NCBI GenBank assembly: GCA_944472135.2
Contig: OX235268.1
Location: 9,926,589-9,990,588 of the forward strand
DNA length: 64,000 nucleotides
Direction of reading: 5' to 3'
Source: Trichobilharzia regenti
Taxonomy: Eukaryota > Platyhelminthes > Trematoda > Strigeidida > Schistosomatidae
Position numbers and translations under genes: made by a program
The notes under the pieces: model-generated
Told to the model about the DNA's origin: nothing
The model's input: only the letters and a program-made list of their open reading frames with translations
Databases searched by the model: none
Shown here: in pieces, positions 1 through 13,591 of the stretch
Position numbering within the stretch: position 1 is the first letter of the stretch
Layout of the letters: every line of letters begins with the position of its first letter

Positions 1-3000
1 CATATCTTTGTCAACACTAGCGCACTTTACAATGCTACCTGATCCAGAACAATGTATTTTATTTCTCTCTTCCTTCCAGGGTTACACAACAAACATGTCG
101 GTGAACACACTCTGTCCAGTGATGAAAGAAGTAATATTGAGAAGCGGGAAGCTTGGGAATATGCAAGTTGCTTAGTCCTAGGTCCATTTTGTCTATTCCT
201 ACTCTTCGCTAAATGAAAATTCTCACAGCTCTTTTACATTTCCAAACATTCCAATAAATGTTTGTTGAAACATATTCATGTGTTCTCATTTGTCCATACA
301 TATCCACCAGATAAATGATGGTGGTTACATGTTTTGTCAATCGGATTACAAAAATGTTGTGGTGTATCGAAAATTATGAAGTGCCTTCATGAAGTAGTTT
401 GGCGCCGAGTAGACGTGTGTGTGTGTGTGTTAGTCCACTTAGCGCTTGTTTGTGTAAACTTTCATAATTTGCGCCTATCACTGGAGTTTCCGTCAAATTC
501 ATGATTATCGTGTTGGCTGATGTGTGCTTACGGATGTCACTAATTTGTAAATGCAAATATATACATGTGAATTATATAGTGTTCAAGGCATTTTCTTCAA
601 CATACGGAAACGTTTCTGAGTGAGCTAACTTGTGGGACATGCCATATATAACTCACGAAGCTTGTGAAGTGGTAGACACAAAGGTTTACATAACTGATAG
701 CTGATAACTAGTTACACCAAGGACATCAGTCTTTGTTTATTGTTGTCACACTTAGATCTAATTTATACATGCTTGGGCTCAGTGTGTCGGTGCGCCTGTT
801 AGATTGATTGTCAACAGAACAATTCTACAGAGAGGTTGCGTAAATGAATGACTGATTACATCTTCTGAATCCGTGCTTATTATTCCTTTTCCTTATCACT
901 GTTCCATTAATTAGAATAGACACTCTCATATCTCGCAAAGGAATATGCATCTCCCCAAAGTTCAGAAATATCATGTCCATACAATATTGATACTAATGTA
1001 CCATGCAGCATTTTCAGTCATAGCCAACGCACTTGCATGTGTTCCGTACGATGTGCATTGATGCATTCGGAATTAAATATTCTATAGCGATAGTCCTGAT
1101 CTACCAAACACCCGTATTTAGCCTATACTGAGCATGTTACTTTCACTCCTGAACTATCCCTCTTCTATTTTATCTGTATTTTAAGACATAAATATTTCTC
1201 TGTTTGAAGTTAACGTATGACTTCGTTCGTATAGCATCAGTTACCATTCCTCAGTGTCAGATGGTCACTGATTTATAACTTACTTAATTCTTCAATAGTC
1301 ATCCACATGAATCACTATATAAGATCGCTTGGACTTTCTCTTCCCTCACAAACCGCTTATTTTGGTTTTCTAACTGCTAGTGTTTTTGTCCCTCGTATTC
1401 CTTCCTGCGCTCGTGAAAAAGACTTGCAATTTAAAGTGAGACTTTAAAGGTTGTAAGCAAATTTATTAGTGCTACATCGACCTAAATAACCGACATTTTC
1501 CTCATAAGGCACGCCTGTACATGCAAAGAGTTGTCTCAAGTCATATTTTGTGATGCTTAGCGTACTACCCAATTGCAACCGTCTTCTTCTATATTGTCTC
1601 TCAATATACTGAAAATAAATTTCATTGGATTTTATTTATTTATTTTTATTCAAAATCCAGCAATCGCATGGCAGTTGTGCCAGTTGGCGAATATCAGAGA
1701 CGAACTAATGCAAATGTACTTTATGATCTTCAAATACGAGAATCACATATTCACGGGGAAAATCATATGTCCACTATGCTTCTATTTACTTCAAGTATTG
1801 CGGCTTTATATTCTGATTTCAACCGTATAACGAGTTATACTGCTCAATATGCACACGCTGAAAAATTCAATTTGCATAAAAAAATAGTGTTTGGCATGAA
1901 GCGATTCACAATATCGCAAGTGGGTTCCTATTCTTATGGTTCCATCTGCATTTCTTTTCATGTAAAAGTGTAGAAAACGGAGTCCCCAGTGAATAATTTT
2001 GATTACAATGACGCAAAGATGTTCTAGTGTTTACATTGTTCAGGAAAACCATGTTTGCAAGAGAAAAAAATTGTGTGCTCGAAGCACTTTATGGAGTATT
2101 ATCAGATATTATATGAATGTGTTCATGAATATCTACACTTTCAGATTGAACATGATAGTGACTGGTCGATATTCGTAAAGAATATGCATTACGACATCCA
2201 ACGTGAGTCCGTTTTGACTGATAGCCTAATGGCATTCTGGATTGACCAACAAGGATATTTTCCAGTCTTCAGTGTACCGGAAATAATGCCGTAATGATTG
2301 GTCGATTTTATGTGAGTATCGCAGAGGCATCCACTGAATTCTACTTGAGATCATGCAAACAGGAGATGGAAAACTATTAATCGGCGATGAAATCTCGGCG
2401 TATTACGTAAGCTGTGGTCATGATGTGCCATGAAACAAATCGAATTCAGAAGGGTGATCTGCCGAAAAGGGTACTCCATAACCGAAAACAAAAAAAGTAT
2501 AGAATTCAAATATACAGAAAAGCACTTTGCAATCTATATTTGCACCCTCATACTTCCAGACTAAATTGGAAATCATTATTAAAATTAAATCCCTTTCGTT
2601 ATGGTGTGCAATTCAGTAATAATTGTATTCGTGCAAACGGAAGTAGATGAATGACACTGTACAGCTTGTGAGGATGAAATTGCTAAAAAGATACTTCGCT
2701 GAGCTTCTTGTTCTATTCACTGTAATGGTTAAAAGAACAAACAAGACATTGCCACTAGTAGATGAACAGGATGAGTAAGGATATGTATGTACATTTGCAC
2801 TACCCACCTGCGTATCGAGTATTAGCTCGAACATTTCATGAAAGACCAGTGCGTATTCAGATCTTATCTAACTACAGTTACTAAGGCTGTCTGTACTTTC
2901 TTGAAGACAACAAAGGCTATTTAATCTCATGAACTCATATATTTGTATATTTCGTCGCTATAAATCGCTCACGCTGGAAACCATTCACTTACTAGAATAT

Positions 3001-4042
3001 CAATAGGGAGATAGGCTGAGTCAGCTTAATTCTCTTATATCAGGCGAAGTAAGACACTATGTGTGATCTGGAATGGAAGTCACGAAATTTGGCTGGATGT
3101 TAAACATCTTGTGACATAGAAACTAGGGTCCTGGCGTAGAAAACTGCTACTGCATGAGACGAGTTTAAAAAATGCTTCTCTTTTACTTCGTAAGAACTGG
3201 ATTTATAATTCTGGATAGAAAATTACGTGCATGTTCGGTGACCTTGGCTATAACTACCTTCGGGTGGGAACTGTATGTCCTTACTGTTAGAAAAATATAT
3301 ATTGCATTCAATACTTTACTGATGAAAATCGCCTTTAGACTTATTCATCTCGCTCAGAGTTGGTCAGAATCTCGAAATATACAAATATCATATGTAAATA
3401 GCTTGGATGTGAAATGTTGTTAACAATTTACACACTGATTCTGTCACATAATCAAGCGCTGCAGAGGATAAAAACGCGGTATTCTGATAATAATCTTAAG
3501 CATTTTTCGTATAATATGACTTTTGCCTGATTGTCATGAATGTTTGTGAGTATGAATCCGGAATGTATCCTCGAATTTTAAGTCTGCGCTGCGATTCGCT
3601 TATAACACTAGAGTGCCTTGTTCCTAAGTCAACGACACTGTGAAGCATATGAAGATGTACAGACTGAAGCGTGAGTGTACAAATATATATATCATTCATC
3701 GGGGTTTAGAACTCACAGAAACACATTCAACTATCTGGAAGCTGTTGTTAAGGAATAAGCTATCCCAGCAGTTGATCATGTATCTTCAATGAATCCATCT
3801 TTTGTATTAGCGGCTAATGGTCCATGTGTTCGGATGCTGTGGAGGTATCAAAGTAGATGACGAGTTCTAGTTACCGGCTGTCACGGCGATTGGTCAAAAA
3901 GTTAAAAAATCTAGCTGATTAGTAGAACATGATCAGGATTTTAGGCAGTATGCAGGTAAGCATGTGTTCGAGGATATTATCTACCATTAGTTTTACCATA
4001 ATTCTACATTCTGAAGGGTTGCTAGAAATCGGCCTGCAGTTG
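1..4042. other. AT-rich intergenic DNA, no recognised gene
   Basis: Short open frames here (for example 1573-1830, 2055-2294 and 3172-3423, all plus strand) are 60-100 codons. They have no recognisable motif and no matching splice sites, so I treat them as chance frames. A GT dinucleotide run lies near 416-432 and TTTA-type low complexity near 1632-1650. I see no retroelement motif before the left edge of the duplication at 4043. Confidence 0.6.
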
Positions 4043-7000
4043 TTGACTTCTGTCTTTCAACCGCTAAAACCGTTGTGTACTGACTCCAGTGAGGAAGTTT
4101 TCTCCCTATTCAAAGAATCTTCGCATTGATTTTACAAAAGCACATTCTGTGTTTTTGTAAGTCCTTTATGTTATCTGTTGTAAAGGAGAGGTATATGCGG
4201 CGTTGTCACATGGTGTTAATGGCGGCGCCACCAGCAATGTTTTTGTGGCCACCACTTAACAACTTATAACCCGCTTACTTTGAGAGGGAAAATATATCGT
4301 GGCGAAATATTAAGCCTAATACGTTATCATTTGTTGTAGTAACAGTGGAAGTTTGTTTCCAGTAGAAAATGTCCGGATTGCCTGTGAGTTTGTTAAATTT
4401 AACTGGTTCAATCAGTGAGTCCCACTTGATTTCGAAGAGTTTGAAATCTCCATATATAATCTTATCTTTGCATGGAAGAGTCGGCATGTCGTAGTCACCA
4501 GAGATATCAGTTGCTCTACAGATGCATACTATGAGTACTACAGCATTTCTTAGTCTTACGTTAATCCACAGAATGTCGTGTGTGTTTTTGAGTTCGTCAT
4601 TTTTACATGTAATACAATAGGCTTTGTCAGGATATACATGAGTTGGCCTTCGGCAAACAACTGTACAAGTCTTATTGAAAGTAAGTGTACTTATTGATGA
4701 TTATTTCTCCTTCTAGCATATAAGAGTGAAATCAAGAATAAGTGATGACAATTATGGTTTATTTTTTTATAAAAATGTGAGTGCGCTGAGCATCGGTAGT
4801 GTAGGCAATGCACAGCACCGCAGTGTAAAGAAATATAGTGAAATAGGAACGGGGATTCGCCTAACTATCAGGTATACTAAACTGAAGAAGCAAATGAATA
4901 CAAGGATGGAACGAGAAGGGATTACAGTTTTCATAAACAACTCAAAAAATGGCCCACTACTGACAGGCACGTTCACATTTTCTGTGCAAATGCAATCCGC
5001 CCGTTGGCTTCTCGCGCACATCATCTTACATGAGATTAGGTAGTAAATATCGGCCGAAATTGTGCGACATATGTACTGTGTTCTCTTTGTATTTCAAAGT
5101 CAGTAATAAATATATCTATCGAGGTCTGTGTTAACATTTTACTTAGTGTTAATTGCATTCGCCACTTCTGTCTTGAAATATGTATGCCTGCACAGGCTGT
5201 GAAAGAACCAGTTGTCAGAGCACAAATCTTAATGTCTTGCACTTCACTGTCCATCTATCCGTAAATTCACACGATATAAAGGAATACATTTCTATGCTAC
5301 TTTACTCATCACATGGTTGTCAGTTTGGCACATAAGAAAGATGTATTTCGTTTGACAAAAATCAGAGGATGAATTATATTTTGTGTATTTCCTTCATGTG
5401 GCCGATAGAAAACGTAAGTTTCGTGCTTCAGTATGACTGTTTCTGCCTTGAAGTATTATAGTATTTTAAATGACCCTGTGTTTCCAGGCGAATTTAGCTG
5501 ACTAACATCCATTTCACATATCGATGTGTTGATTTTATGACATTAAATATGATGTGGTTCTCGAATGACTTCATCCATTCAAAGTTAACGAGTATTCACA
5601 GTGAGTGCACTTCGGCAAAAGAACGCAATCAACACTTTCGAAAGCAATGGAAAATGAACTTTCATTTTGTACTCCTTCACCCGTGCGTGAGCAATCAGTT
5701 GACATAGTTCGTTTGTAACTGAAAAAATGTCATGAAATTCTTCTCTGTTTTGAAGGTTCACTCATTGATGTAGTGAAGTGTTATGTGCTGTAGGTAGTAA
5801 CATCCAACTCAGATTGATCTTGTTCAGCTTCATGCCTAAAATGTCAAAGCGCTGCTGCTATAAGCACGAAATTGCATGTTTCCGTGGACACACAGATTCC
5901 ACTGGAATTTAATATTTGTGAGCCTCTATCCTTAACAATATCAAAAATACGTGGCGTCGTCACTCTGTGAGTTTCAGTGTTTGTATTCTGGCAGCATACA
6001 CCTTTGAAAGTCCACGATCATATAAGCTTCTGAATTCAACTGGAAATCAAGGATGAGATAACTAGTAAAACAATCGGAGAATTTTTCTCGTTGTACAGTG
6101 AATGTTATTGATGATAATATCAGATATTTTCTAAACAGTGCGCCAACACATCACTGACGAACTTTCAGCATATTCAAATCACAAGGAAATCTACTCTTCT
6201 GTTAGGATTTTCGAGTGAAATTGTATTCGGCAGTAGATCGTGTGATGCTGTGTTGTTCCTCTACTATGGAATTTCCAAATCTTCAAGAAAGTTTTCACTC
6301 ATTTTTGTTAGAAAATGCTCTTCATTTCAGCAAACTAAATAATAATAATAATAGTGGTTTGCATTATTCCAAAAACAGTGCTTAGGATACAACTTGAAAT
6401 TTTCAGTATTTTGCACTACTGTCCATCTAAAGTAATTACGGACAACAACTGAAAAATAGATCATAGTGTACACCTAGCCATGGATAATGAAAGCATATTT
6501 AGTCAGGAGCAGACACTGTTACGGTCAAAATGCACAAATGTAAAATTTTAACAGTAATATATGCGTATTCAAAACACAAAATTACGAGACAAGTGGTATA
6601 CTGTCGACAGAAACGTACACATTTGGGGAATTATTCATCATGTCGTAAGTTTCACATTTAACACCATCACTGACACACAGAAAGCGTTCGGGCCAAATAG
6701 GGTATCGTTGAAATTGTATACTTGGTTGTGCGAGCAAATAACATTTCATTAATAAATTCATGTTTTACGAGATAAGATTCATGGGAAGATTTGTGGACAG
6801 GGAGGGTGTTGAGAGCCAGACAATATGGATTTAGACCATTTCACAAATTGTGGTCGTGTCACACAGACAGTTGGTTGGTTCCAAGGGAATATGATTCTCA
6901 CAGTATGAATCATATATTTGTTAGTGTTAACATCTGAATACTAGTCCAACTGCATTGGCAAGAGAATACTATATATGTTTGAACATTTTTTTCATATCGT

Positions 7001-8574
7001 TTAATGCAAACGCGCAGACATTCGTCAAAGAATAAAGACTGTATAGGTATAAACAGTTGTTTGATAACTTGGAATTATACCTTGACTTTGGCGTCTTGCC
7101 TTTCGCTATTCCAACATGAGTTCCGGTGTTTGTCAACTATGACTGTAACGAGTACAAATGCAGACAACTTACTCTGCTGTCAATCTTCAATACATTTCAC
7201 AATATGACATAATCCTTCTTTGAGTAACCTTGACAAGACTCAAGGGAAACAATCAAAGAAATATGAGAGTGAAGGTTTCGTAACTTCAAACTTTCCTTCA
7301 TTCTTAAGATAGGAGGTCAATCAGAACATTCTCTTAGAAATAGACAGATTGAAGCAAATGATCAGATGATAGAATTGTATCAGTGTGTTTTGTGCTTGAC
7401 TTCTTCTCTATATTAGAGCCCTCTCAGCCACAAGCATCGTGTGAACTACTGAGCTAGGTGAGATAATGTTTATTCCTGAAGTATAAAGTTAAGTGTTCAT
7501 GTCACGAAGCAAAATAACAGTTGGATGATTGAAACAACACGAAATGGAGAAGAATTTATTGGAATTCAGGTAGCTTGGTGAAATGATCAGGCTGGTACTA
7601 GTTATCTTAAGAGTGAAATCGATTTCACTGAAGACAAAATCGTCCGATTACTTATTTACACACCCAAGGAAATCATATTTAGTCGTTTACCTGTTTAAGA
7701 AGTAAAGGCCAATATCTATGATAAGAATAAAATAACTAAGTCAGAAACGGATTTGCGTCAGAAGTGGACATTGAACGTATACATATACATATTCTGTCTT
7801 TGTTTCCATATCTCTGTGTGGTTAGATTTAAAAGAACTAGATCATTTTTATATGTAGTAATGGAGATAAAAACAAAGATCAAAAATTTTTAAATGATATC
7901 ACGTCATCGTTGTTTCAATCTCTAGTGTTAAAATTTAAACAAAACATTGAACCCGTGAAATGTAATTAGTGAGAGATGTGAAAACAACAAGACAGAACAT
8001 GCAAACATACAACGTCTATTCCTCGAGCAACTTCGCCGGTGACATACACACACACACACATGAAATTGTGACTTGATTATTGTTAATCTCGTCATAATAT
8101 GTTGATGCCTATTTCTCAAACACGTAAACGAGTACATTTGCATGTGCATAAAAATATGCATATGCAAAAGATGTTCAATTATATTGTAAGTCAAATGTTG
8201 TACTACATGATGGAAACTACAAATTGAGATAATGCAATTTTGCTCATCCTAATCGTGCTCTTCAACTTACTCGCCATGATCGCGTAGTTGGGAAAAATGC
8301 ATACACAAAGACGATCATCATTCCCTGAAAGTAGGTCAAATAACTCATAAATTAGACCAAGAGTACATTTTGTAGTCTGTTCACTAAAAACCGTTCTATC
8401 TAATTAGTTTCTTTAAAAATAATCGTTTCTCTTTTCTTATTGTATCGCTCAGTATGACTATTCTACAAAGTGCACTGTCTTCCTATATTCATTCATTCAT
8501 TCTTTAAAAATTATCCATACATTCTGCCTTTGGGACATTATTTGACTGCATTTTTAAAAATAAATTTGAAGAAT
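4043..8574. other. Unclassified part of duplicated segment, copy 1
   Basis: No coding or RNA motif is recognised. The frame at 4726-5043 is open in both strands and both copies, but shows no family resemblance. A short CA repeat sits at about 8046-8060 and is conserved in copy 2. TTCA/ATTC simple sequence lies at 8480-8500. Confidence 0.5.
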
Positions 8575-9255
8575 TAGTCTACTTTTTGCAACCTGCTCCA
8601 TCAATGTGTGCTTTTTCATATTATCCAGCTTCTCATTTAAATCTAACTCAGACAATGGCCTGGCGCGTTGTGCAATTCAACGGCCTCCTTAACATATGAA
8701 CTGACAATCTCCATTTTCTACTACACATTTATACAGCGATTGGTTGTTGGTTCGTTCGCTCCAGCAGTTTCTTGCTGCTAATTCTTTCCAGTCATTTGAT
8801 TTTCAATGTGGAGCCAGAAACAGCAGCTGTTGATCAAAGTCTGCAATTTGTTGTAAATCCTTTTCATGAAACACCAAGTTTATGACCCGTGAAGAATAAC
8901 TGAATGAGTTGAAATTGGTGTTTTAAATCCGAATCCTGTTCTTTATGCTGAATGAGTAAGTGCAGAAGATTTCCAAACTACACTTAGATTGATTAAGGTG
9001 TATCTTCTATGCTGATTCTGGGTGATCTTGACACCTTCATCTGTCCTCGCAGCTGTGGTTGAAATAGTTATTCCTAGATAACTAAAGGAAGTTACTTCTA
9101 TCAACTCTCACCCGTCAAAGGTGATTAGTGATGGTTGTTATTGTGGATGCCAGTCAGTGGTCTTCATCACCTCTGTCTTCTTTATGTTGATCTGACATCT
9201 TCGAGTTTGTGTGACATTAAACATAAATCATCTGTGAAATCCAGAAATCTCGAGT
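8575..9255 (-). mobile_element. RTE-clade LINE relic, antisense, RT palm to C-terminus
   Basis: Read on the minus strand, the segment gives RTE reverse-transcriptase pieces in order, scattered over all three frames. First is a catalytic-box relic LDFTDDLCLMSHK near 9220-9255 (the family has FADD). Next come a KTEVMKT block and an EVTSFSYLG block near 9080-9110, then NKLQTLINSC near 8840-8860. Then ERTNQQP and RKWRL..MLRRPLNCTTRQA run down to ~8650. This is the order of the SR2-like RTE carboxy-terminal third. It is 5'-truncated before the palm and full of frameshifts, so it is dead. The duplicate at 19437-20118 carries the same breaks, so the insertion and most of its decay predate the duplication. 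Confidence 0.75.
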
Positions 9256-11539
9256 ATTTCAATGAGGGTAAGTAAATACCTTTCTATGAGAAATGAGTTG
9301 GTAGACTCCATCGAGTGGTCATAAGCCAAATTCATTCAATAGTAGGACTGTGAACAGAAGTAAATCTGCAGTTATCAGAGTGTCGCCATGCAGAAAGCAG
9401 GACACATAGTGCGACTCCTTAATGAGAAAAAGGGACGAAGATCGAACAGTCACACGGCAACACCTTAATTTCTCAGTTAGGAACTGTAAACATATATATA
9501 TGTATATACATGTATTCGTTTCATACATAAATAATGTATTAATAAAAAAACTTGTCGTATTATGTTTAAGCTCCACCTAGATGTGTATAGCACATTAGGT
9601 AAGGTACAGTTGTAATTATACACTTCGTGGATCACGTTCACCCTTGTAAGGCGAACAGAAATCATTGTTAGCTAGATACAGGGGAGCAAAGTCATTCTGA
9701 GGAGCCTGGCGACGTAGAAGATGACGACTGGGCGTATATTAGCGTTACACATATTAGCTAATACTCTATTCCGAGTAGCTGGAAACTTGTTAAGCAATAT
9801 GCGCATCACAATCCGAATGTACACTACACCACCCAAGTTGTAACGAAGTTCAAGTTTGTAACTTAGTTCAAGTGTAAATGTAACTGCTTATATCGGCGAG
9901 TGCGAATTACCTTGAGTCATCTGGCTTTCAAATACAACCTTTGGCTTAAACCCTAGTTTTCAACCTATCTCGACGCTTAGTAAAGACCACATCGATATGT
10001 GAAGTGTCATTTAACTCCATTGGGTTCATGTCGGTCATCCACAAAGTCCGTAAAAAATAAGCAGATCGTATTCTAAAATATGTAAAATACGTATTTTGTG
10101 CAATAAAATGCATTTTTTATGATAGAAGACACTACAGGTGGTACAACATAGTGGTCGACAAGGTCTAGATCTATTATAATGTGTTTGTTAGGAGAAAGTT
10201 GAAACACTAGATTATTTAATATCCAGACCTGTGTTTGAGTTAACTTCGAGTAGCTTTGGCCTCCAAATCAAAACGTTAAGTCAAGATTATGATTTCCAAC
10301 GCCAATCCATTCGTATAACTCTTTAAAACTGAGGCGACTTTCAGCTTAGGTGAATAACGCTAGTGTAGTTATTTTCTATTAAAGCTCAGAGAACACAACC
10401 ACACCAAAAACACTTATCATTTCTGAACATAAGACAGGACTTATAGTAGCATGGTTCAGAATCACTGGGATTGACACAAATATATCCCGTTATTTCATTC
10501 ATGGCTTTGGCAGGAGTTGGTCTAAGAATGTTATACTGAGTGGGTTTTAATTTCTTCTGTTTGTTGGTTATTTTATAGTTGTTGCATTGTGTAAATCACC
10601 TGGTAATGTCATTGCAAGTACTTCGAAAGTCGTCTCTAGTCTTCTACAACTGAGAACAAATCGTGTGATGTCAACGTCATTGAATGTGATTTGATACGCC
10701 ACGGAGAATTGTGCTGTAGTGAAATGAAGTATCCAGCACTCCGATTGTTAGAGGTATATCGTTGACAACGAACTAAGCAAAGTTCCGATCACGGAGGGAG
10801 GTCATACACACCAGGGACAGATGCAGCGAACCAGTGTGGCATGCTTGTTGTGTATTGGGCATTTTTTCTTGTCCTCCATCTCAGCCTAGTCCCGGTTGGC
10901 TTAGGTTCCCGAGTTTGTAGTCCAGTTGAAGGTCGCTAGTGTGATGGTAAAAAGATTGTGTATCAGAGAAGAGAATGAGAATAAAAGTACTACCTATAAA
11001 TTTCTTTGAATAAGCATTCATTTATAGACTAGAAGTTTTGTAATCAAAGTTGATTTCTGTGTCTGTTGATTTATCGATTCTTGATTGTCAAATTCAGAAT
11101 TTACGGTGTTCTACTTAATGTTTCATTTATTCGCCAATTCTTGAAATCTAAATAATACAATATCAGCCATCGTGAAATGAACATTTCGTTTGTCCTGAAT
11201 ATGGATACAAGATAAAAACAAACAAATTGTTTGTTTGAAGGTAAACATTTATTGAAACTTATAACAGAATGTACATAAGTTTTTCACAAGATAGACTTTC
11301 AAAACTATCAAAAGAAGACACAGCATTTCTTTTCCTTCGGTAATACTTTTCGAAGATTATTCTGCTTCATCACTGAAAAAGATTTTTTTAAAAATTCGAG
11401 AATAATACAATTATAATGATCACTACAATCTTGTTCAATGAAAAAAATGAATCAAAATGAATGAATCGTGTGCAAAACTAAAATTATCACACAGCTCTTC
11501 AGCTGTTGAACGAATTCCTATAAATTATGAAAGGATGTC
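9256..11539. other. Unclassified part of duplicated segment, copy 1 (right)
   Basis: No gene is recognised. An alternating TA/TG tract lies near 9490-9515. A block at 10332-10415 faintly resembles the arm and core of the ribozyme-like palindrome at 37834-37968 (see findings). A GC-richer stretch at ~10780-10960 looks repeat-derived but was not classified. AT-rich DNA at 11100-11500 precedes the sense RTE. Confidence 0.45.
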
Positions 11540-12036
11540 ACTTTAACTGTGGTGGACTGGATTATGCGTCAGACAGTGGGAAACGAGAAGAAAAGGATAT
11601 CCTGGACCGACGCGAAGAACCTAGAAGACCTGGATTCCGCCGGGATGATTCATGTTGATGTCACTGTCACAAAATCGAAGACTTACAAGCAAAAGCCTAC
11701 CGACAAACTGGTCGAAGAAGCAGCCGGCGAAGGCAGGACTCCATGTGAACATAGACAAGACGGAGGTTATGAAAATAACCAACCAACCACAAGAACGGCA
11801 GCAGCAACATCCAGCGTCAAACACCACCAACGGGAGGGATTTGAAAGAGGTTACTTCATTCAATTATCTAGGGAGCATTGTCTCAACTACAGGAGGAACG
11901 GAAGAGGATGTCAAATAGAGCGAGAATCGGGAAGGCAAAAAACACATTCATCAACCAACTGAAACCAATCTGGAAATCTTCATCACTCAGCCACCATCAA
12001 CAACAAAATTCGGTCGGATTTTCAATACAAACGTCA
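11540..12036 (+). mobile_element. RTE-clade LINE relic, sense, cut at the duplication edge
   Basis: Translation starts at VVDWIMRQTVGNEKKRISW, a segment that lies between the RT fingers and palm in RTE elements. It continues through LEDLD, then VGLHVNIDKTEVMKITN-like and DLKEVTSFNYLGSIVSTTGG blocks in shifted frames, to the region before the C-terminal domain. The catalytic FADD box is destroyed here by a small insertion near 11635-11645, whereas copy 2 still reads FADD. The element is 5'-truncated in the RT domain. Its 3' part, including the tail, is missing because the duplicated segment ends at ~12036. An extra four bases near 12013-12016 break the frame before the expected IFNTNVK motif. 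Confidence 0.85.
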
Positions 12037-12812
12037 ATACAGTTCAGTTATATATATGTACATGAGGTTGAAAATGTAAAACCAATGCAAAAACAATTTA
12101 TCATGAGAAATAGAACAACATATCAGATAGCAGACAGACAGACAGATATGTCGTCGTCGTTTAAGGCACTCACCATTATGATTATATCCACTTCTATTAT
12201 GTGTAGATTATACTTGTCACAAATTACGTTTAACAATATTTGATGATGGTGATAACGTTTTACTTAGCCTGATCCTGATCCTGATGATGATGATGATGAC
12301 AAGCTGATTACTGAAAACAGAACACCAAAATACAAAAAGATATTAGTAGATCAAAATTTTGGGTACATACTACCAGTACTACTACAAGTGAAAACACACT
12401 TGGGCAATACCTGTCACGAGTGAATGAATGAATGAATGAAATGTAACGAAGAATTTAGATTCTATTTCGCTAAAAATTAAAACGAATCAAACTGATTGTG
12501 TGGGGTGGGGTGGGGGAAATTGAAATGTCACAAGATAGTTGAAATAGGATACTTGTCATATATATATTTAATGGGTAAAATACTGTTTGTTAATAGATGT
12601 CGGTTTCATTTGCATACCACCACCACCACCACCACCACCACTAACGACCACCGTCACATCACATCAGGTCAACACATATATGCAAACCTAACTAACTGAC
12701 TAATTAACTAACTACCTAATACAAACGAAACAAAGGGGGGGAAAGTGTGTGTGTTGGGCTGGGGGTGGGGTGGGGGTGGGCGTGATGATGTGTTTGGCTA
12801 GAGAGCGAGAGG

Positions 12813-12820
12813 TATATAAG
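12813..12820 (+). promoter_or_regulatory. TATA-box-like element
   Basis: TATATAAG is a near-perfect TATA consensus. About 50 bases downstream is an ATG-CAG followed at once by a good splice donor (12867-12874). AT-rich DNA gives TATA-like matches by chance, so this rests on the arrangement and is weak evidence. Confidence 0.3.
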
Positions 12821-12866
12821 CAGTGCTGATTACATTCAAAGACCATTATAACAAAATTTATCTAGA

Positions 12867-13591
12867 ATGCAGGTGAGCGAGCGAGTGACATTTTTGGTGT
12901 AGACTTATTGTCCATTTTTATTCGCATCATCATCATCATCATCATCAGGAGGAGGAGGAGCAGGAGGATGAAAACAACTCAGATAATGTGGAGTGAGTTC
13001 GACTGGTGGATATTGAAAATTATGCAGCTAGTTGGCAAACTGCATGAATAATGACACCTTGGTGGATGGATAAAGCTAGTCCAGATTTTACTGACGTACG
13101 TGATATGAAAAATAACGGTTACAAGATGCAGGCAGCTTTTAGTGATTTGGATTTATGAAAAGCTGAATGCTACGCGATTCCAAGGAAGAGGTGCCAAGAC
13201 ATGGATGGATGGATGGATGGATAATACACTACCTTTGTTGTATTTCCCCAGTTTCGTCATTTCGAGACGCTGTTGTCAAAGTATGTGTATATAATGCAGG
13301 AAAATGAAGACACTAACGAGGACACCTTGCCAACGACGCCTGGTTATTACCACACCCTACCTAACCGGAGAGGTAAGTAGTAAGTACCCTTTTCTCTGTC
13401 TTACATATTCTATTTAGTGGATGTAAAGACACATGACTTTGAAGATTTTGGTTGCTTGCATCAAACAACAAGATCTAGATTTCTATTTATTTATTTGTTT
13501 ATTTGATGACTTCATAGCCCCAATTGCAAGTTGTTATCAATCTAATTAAATGCTTGCTATTCATCATTTTCAGTCATTGGATTCCTCCTAA
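12867..13591 (+). CDS. Candidate four-exon small gene, unrecognised product
   Basis: Candidate coding exons are 12867-12872, 12949-12992, 13300-13372 and 13574-13591. Donors are GTGAGC (12873), GTGAGT (12993) and GTAAGT (13373); acceptors end in CAG at 12948, 13299 and 13573. Phases are compatible and give a 46-residue product. It has an acidic start (EEEEQEDENNSDN after Met-Gln), a basic middle, and a stop at 13589. No family is recognised. Exon 3 is also open in another frame, reading PTTPGYYHTLPNRR. That frame would join exon 4 in a frame ending in the hydrophobic stretch LSVGIILTLLIFCILVVNLD, stop at ~13756. Short introns are usual in schistosome genes. The surrounding simple repeats make chance open frames likely, so this is only a hypothesis. 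Confidence 0.25.

Larger units (their letters stand above)
4043..12036 (+). repeat. Segmental duplication, copy 1 (direct repeat of 14950-22896)
   Basis: From TTGACTTCTGTCTTTCAACC at 4043 onward this segment matches 14950 onward almost base for base for ~8 kb. The coordinate offset is 10907 at the start, 10892 after ~5415, 10863 from ~6480 and 10860 at the end, so a few indels separate the copies. One is a replaced stretch at 5335-5400, one a 17-bp loss at ~6023-6040, and one a 12-bp loss at ~6466. Point differences are sparse, a few per kilobase over most of it. Similarity stops at ~12036, inside a sense RTE fragment that is complete to its 3' end only in copy 2. No host gene is recognised inside; short frames such as 6561-6752 and 7928-8194 recur in both copies simply because the DNA is duplicated. 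Confidence 0.95.

Noticed and set aside
4726..5043. 105-codon plus-strand frame, repeated at 15684-15950
   Set aside because: Its repetition follows only from the segmental duplication. The opposite strand is equally open, there is no motif, and the second copy has a premature stop that shortens it.
11621..11863. Minus-strand frame with Cys-rich middle, also at 22424-22723
   Set aside because: It is the reverse complement of the RTE reverse-transcriptase fragment. The Cys run comes from CAG/CAA-rich RTE codons read backwards.
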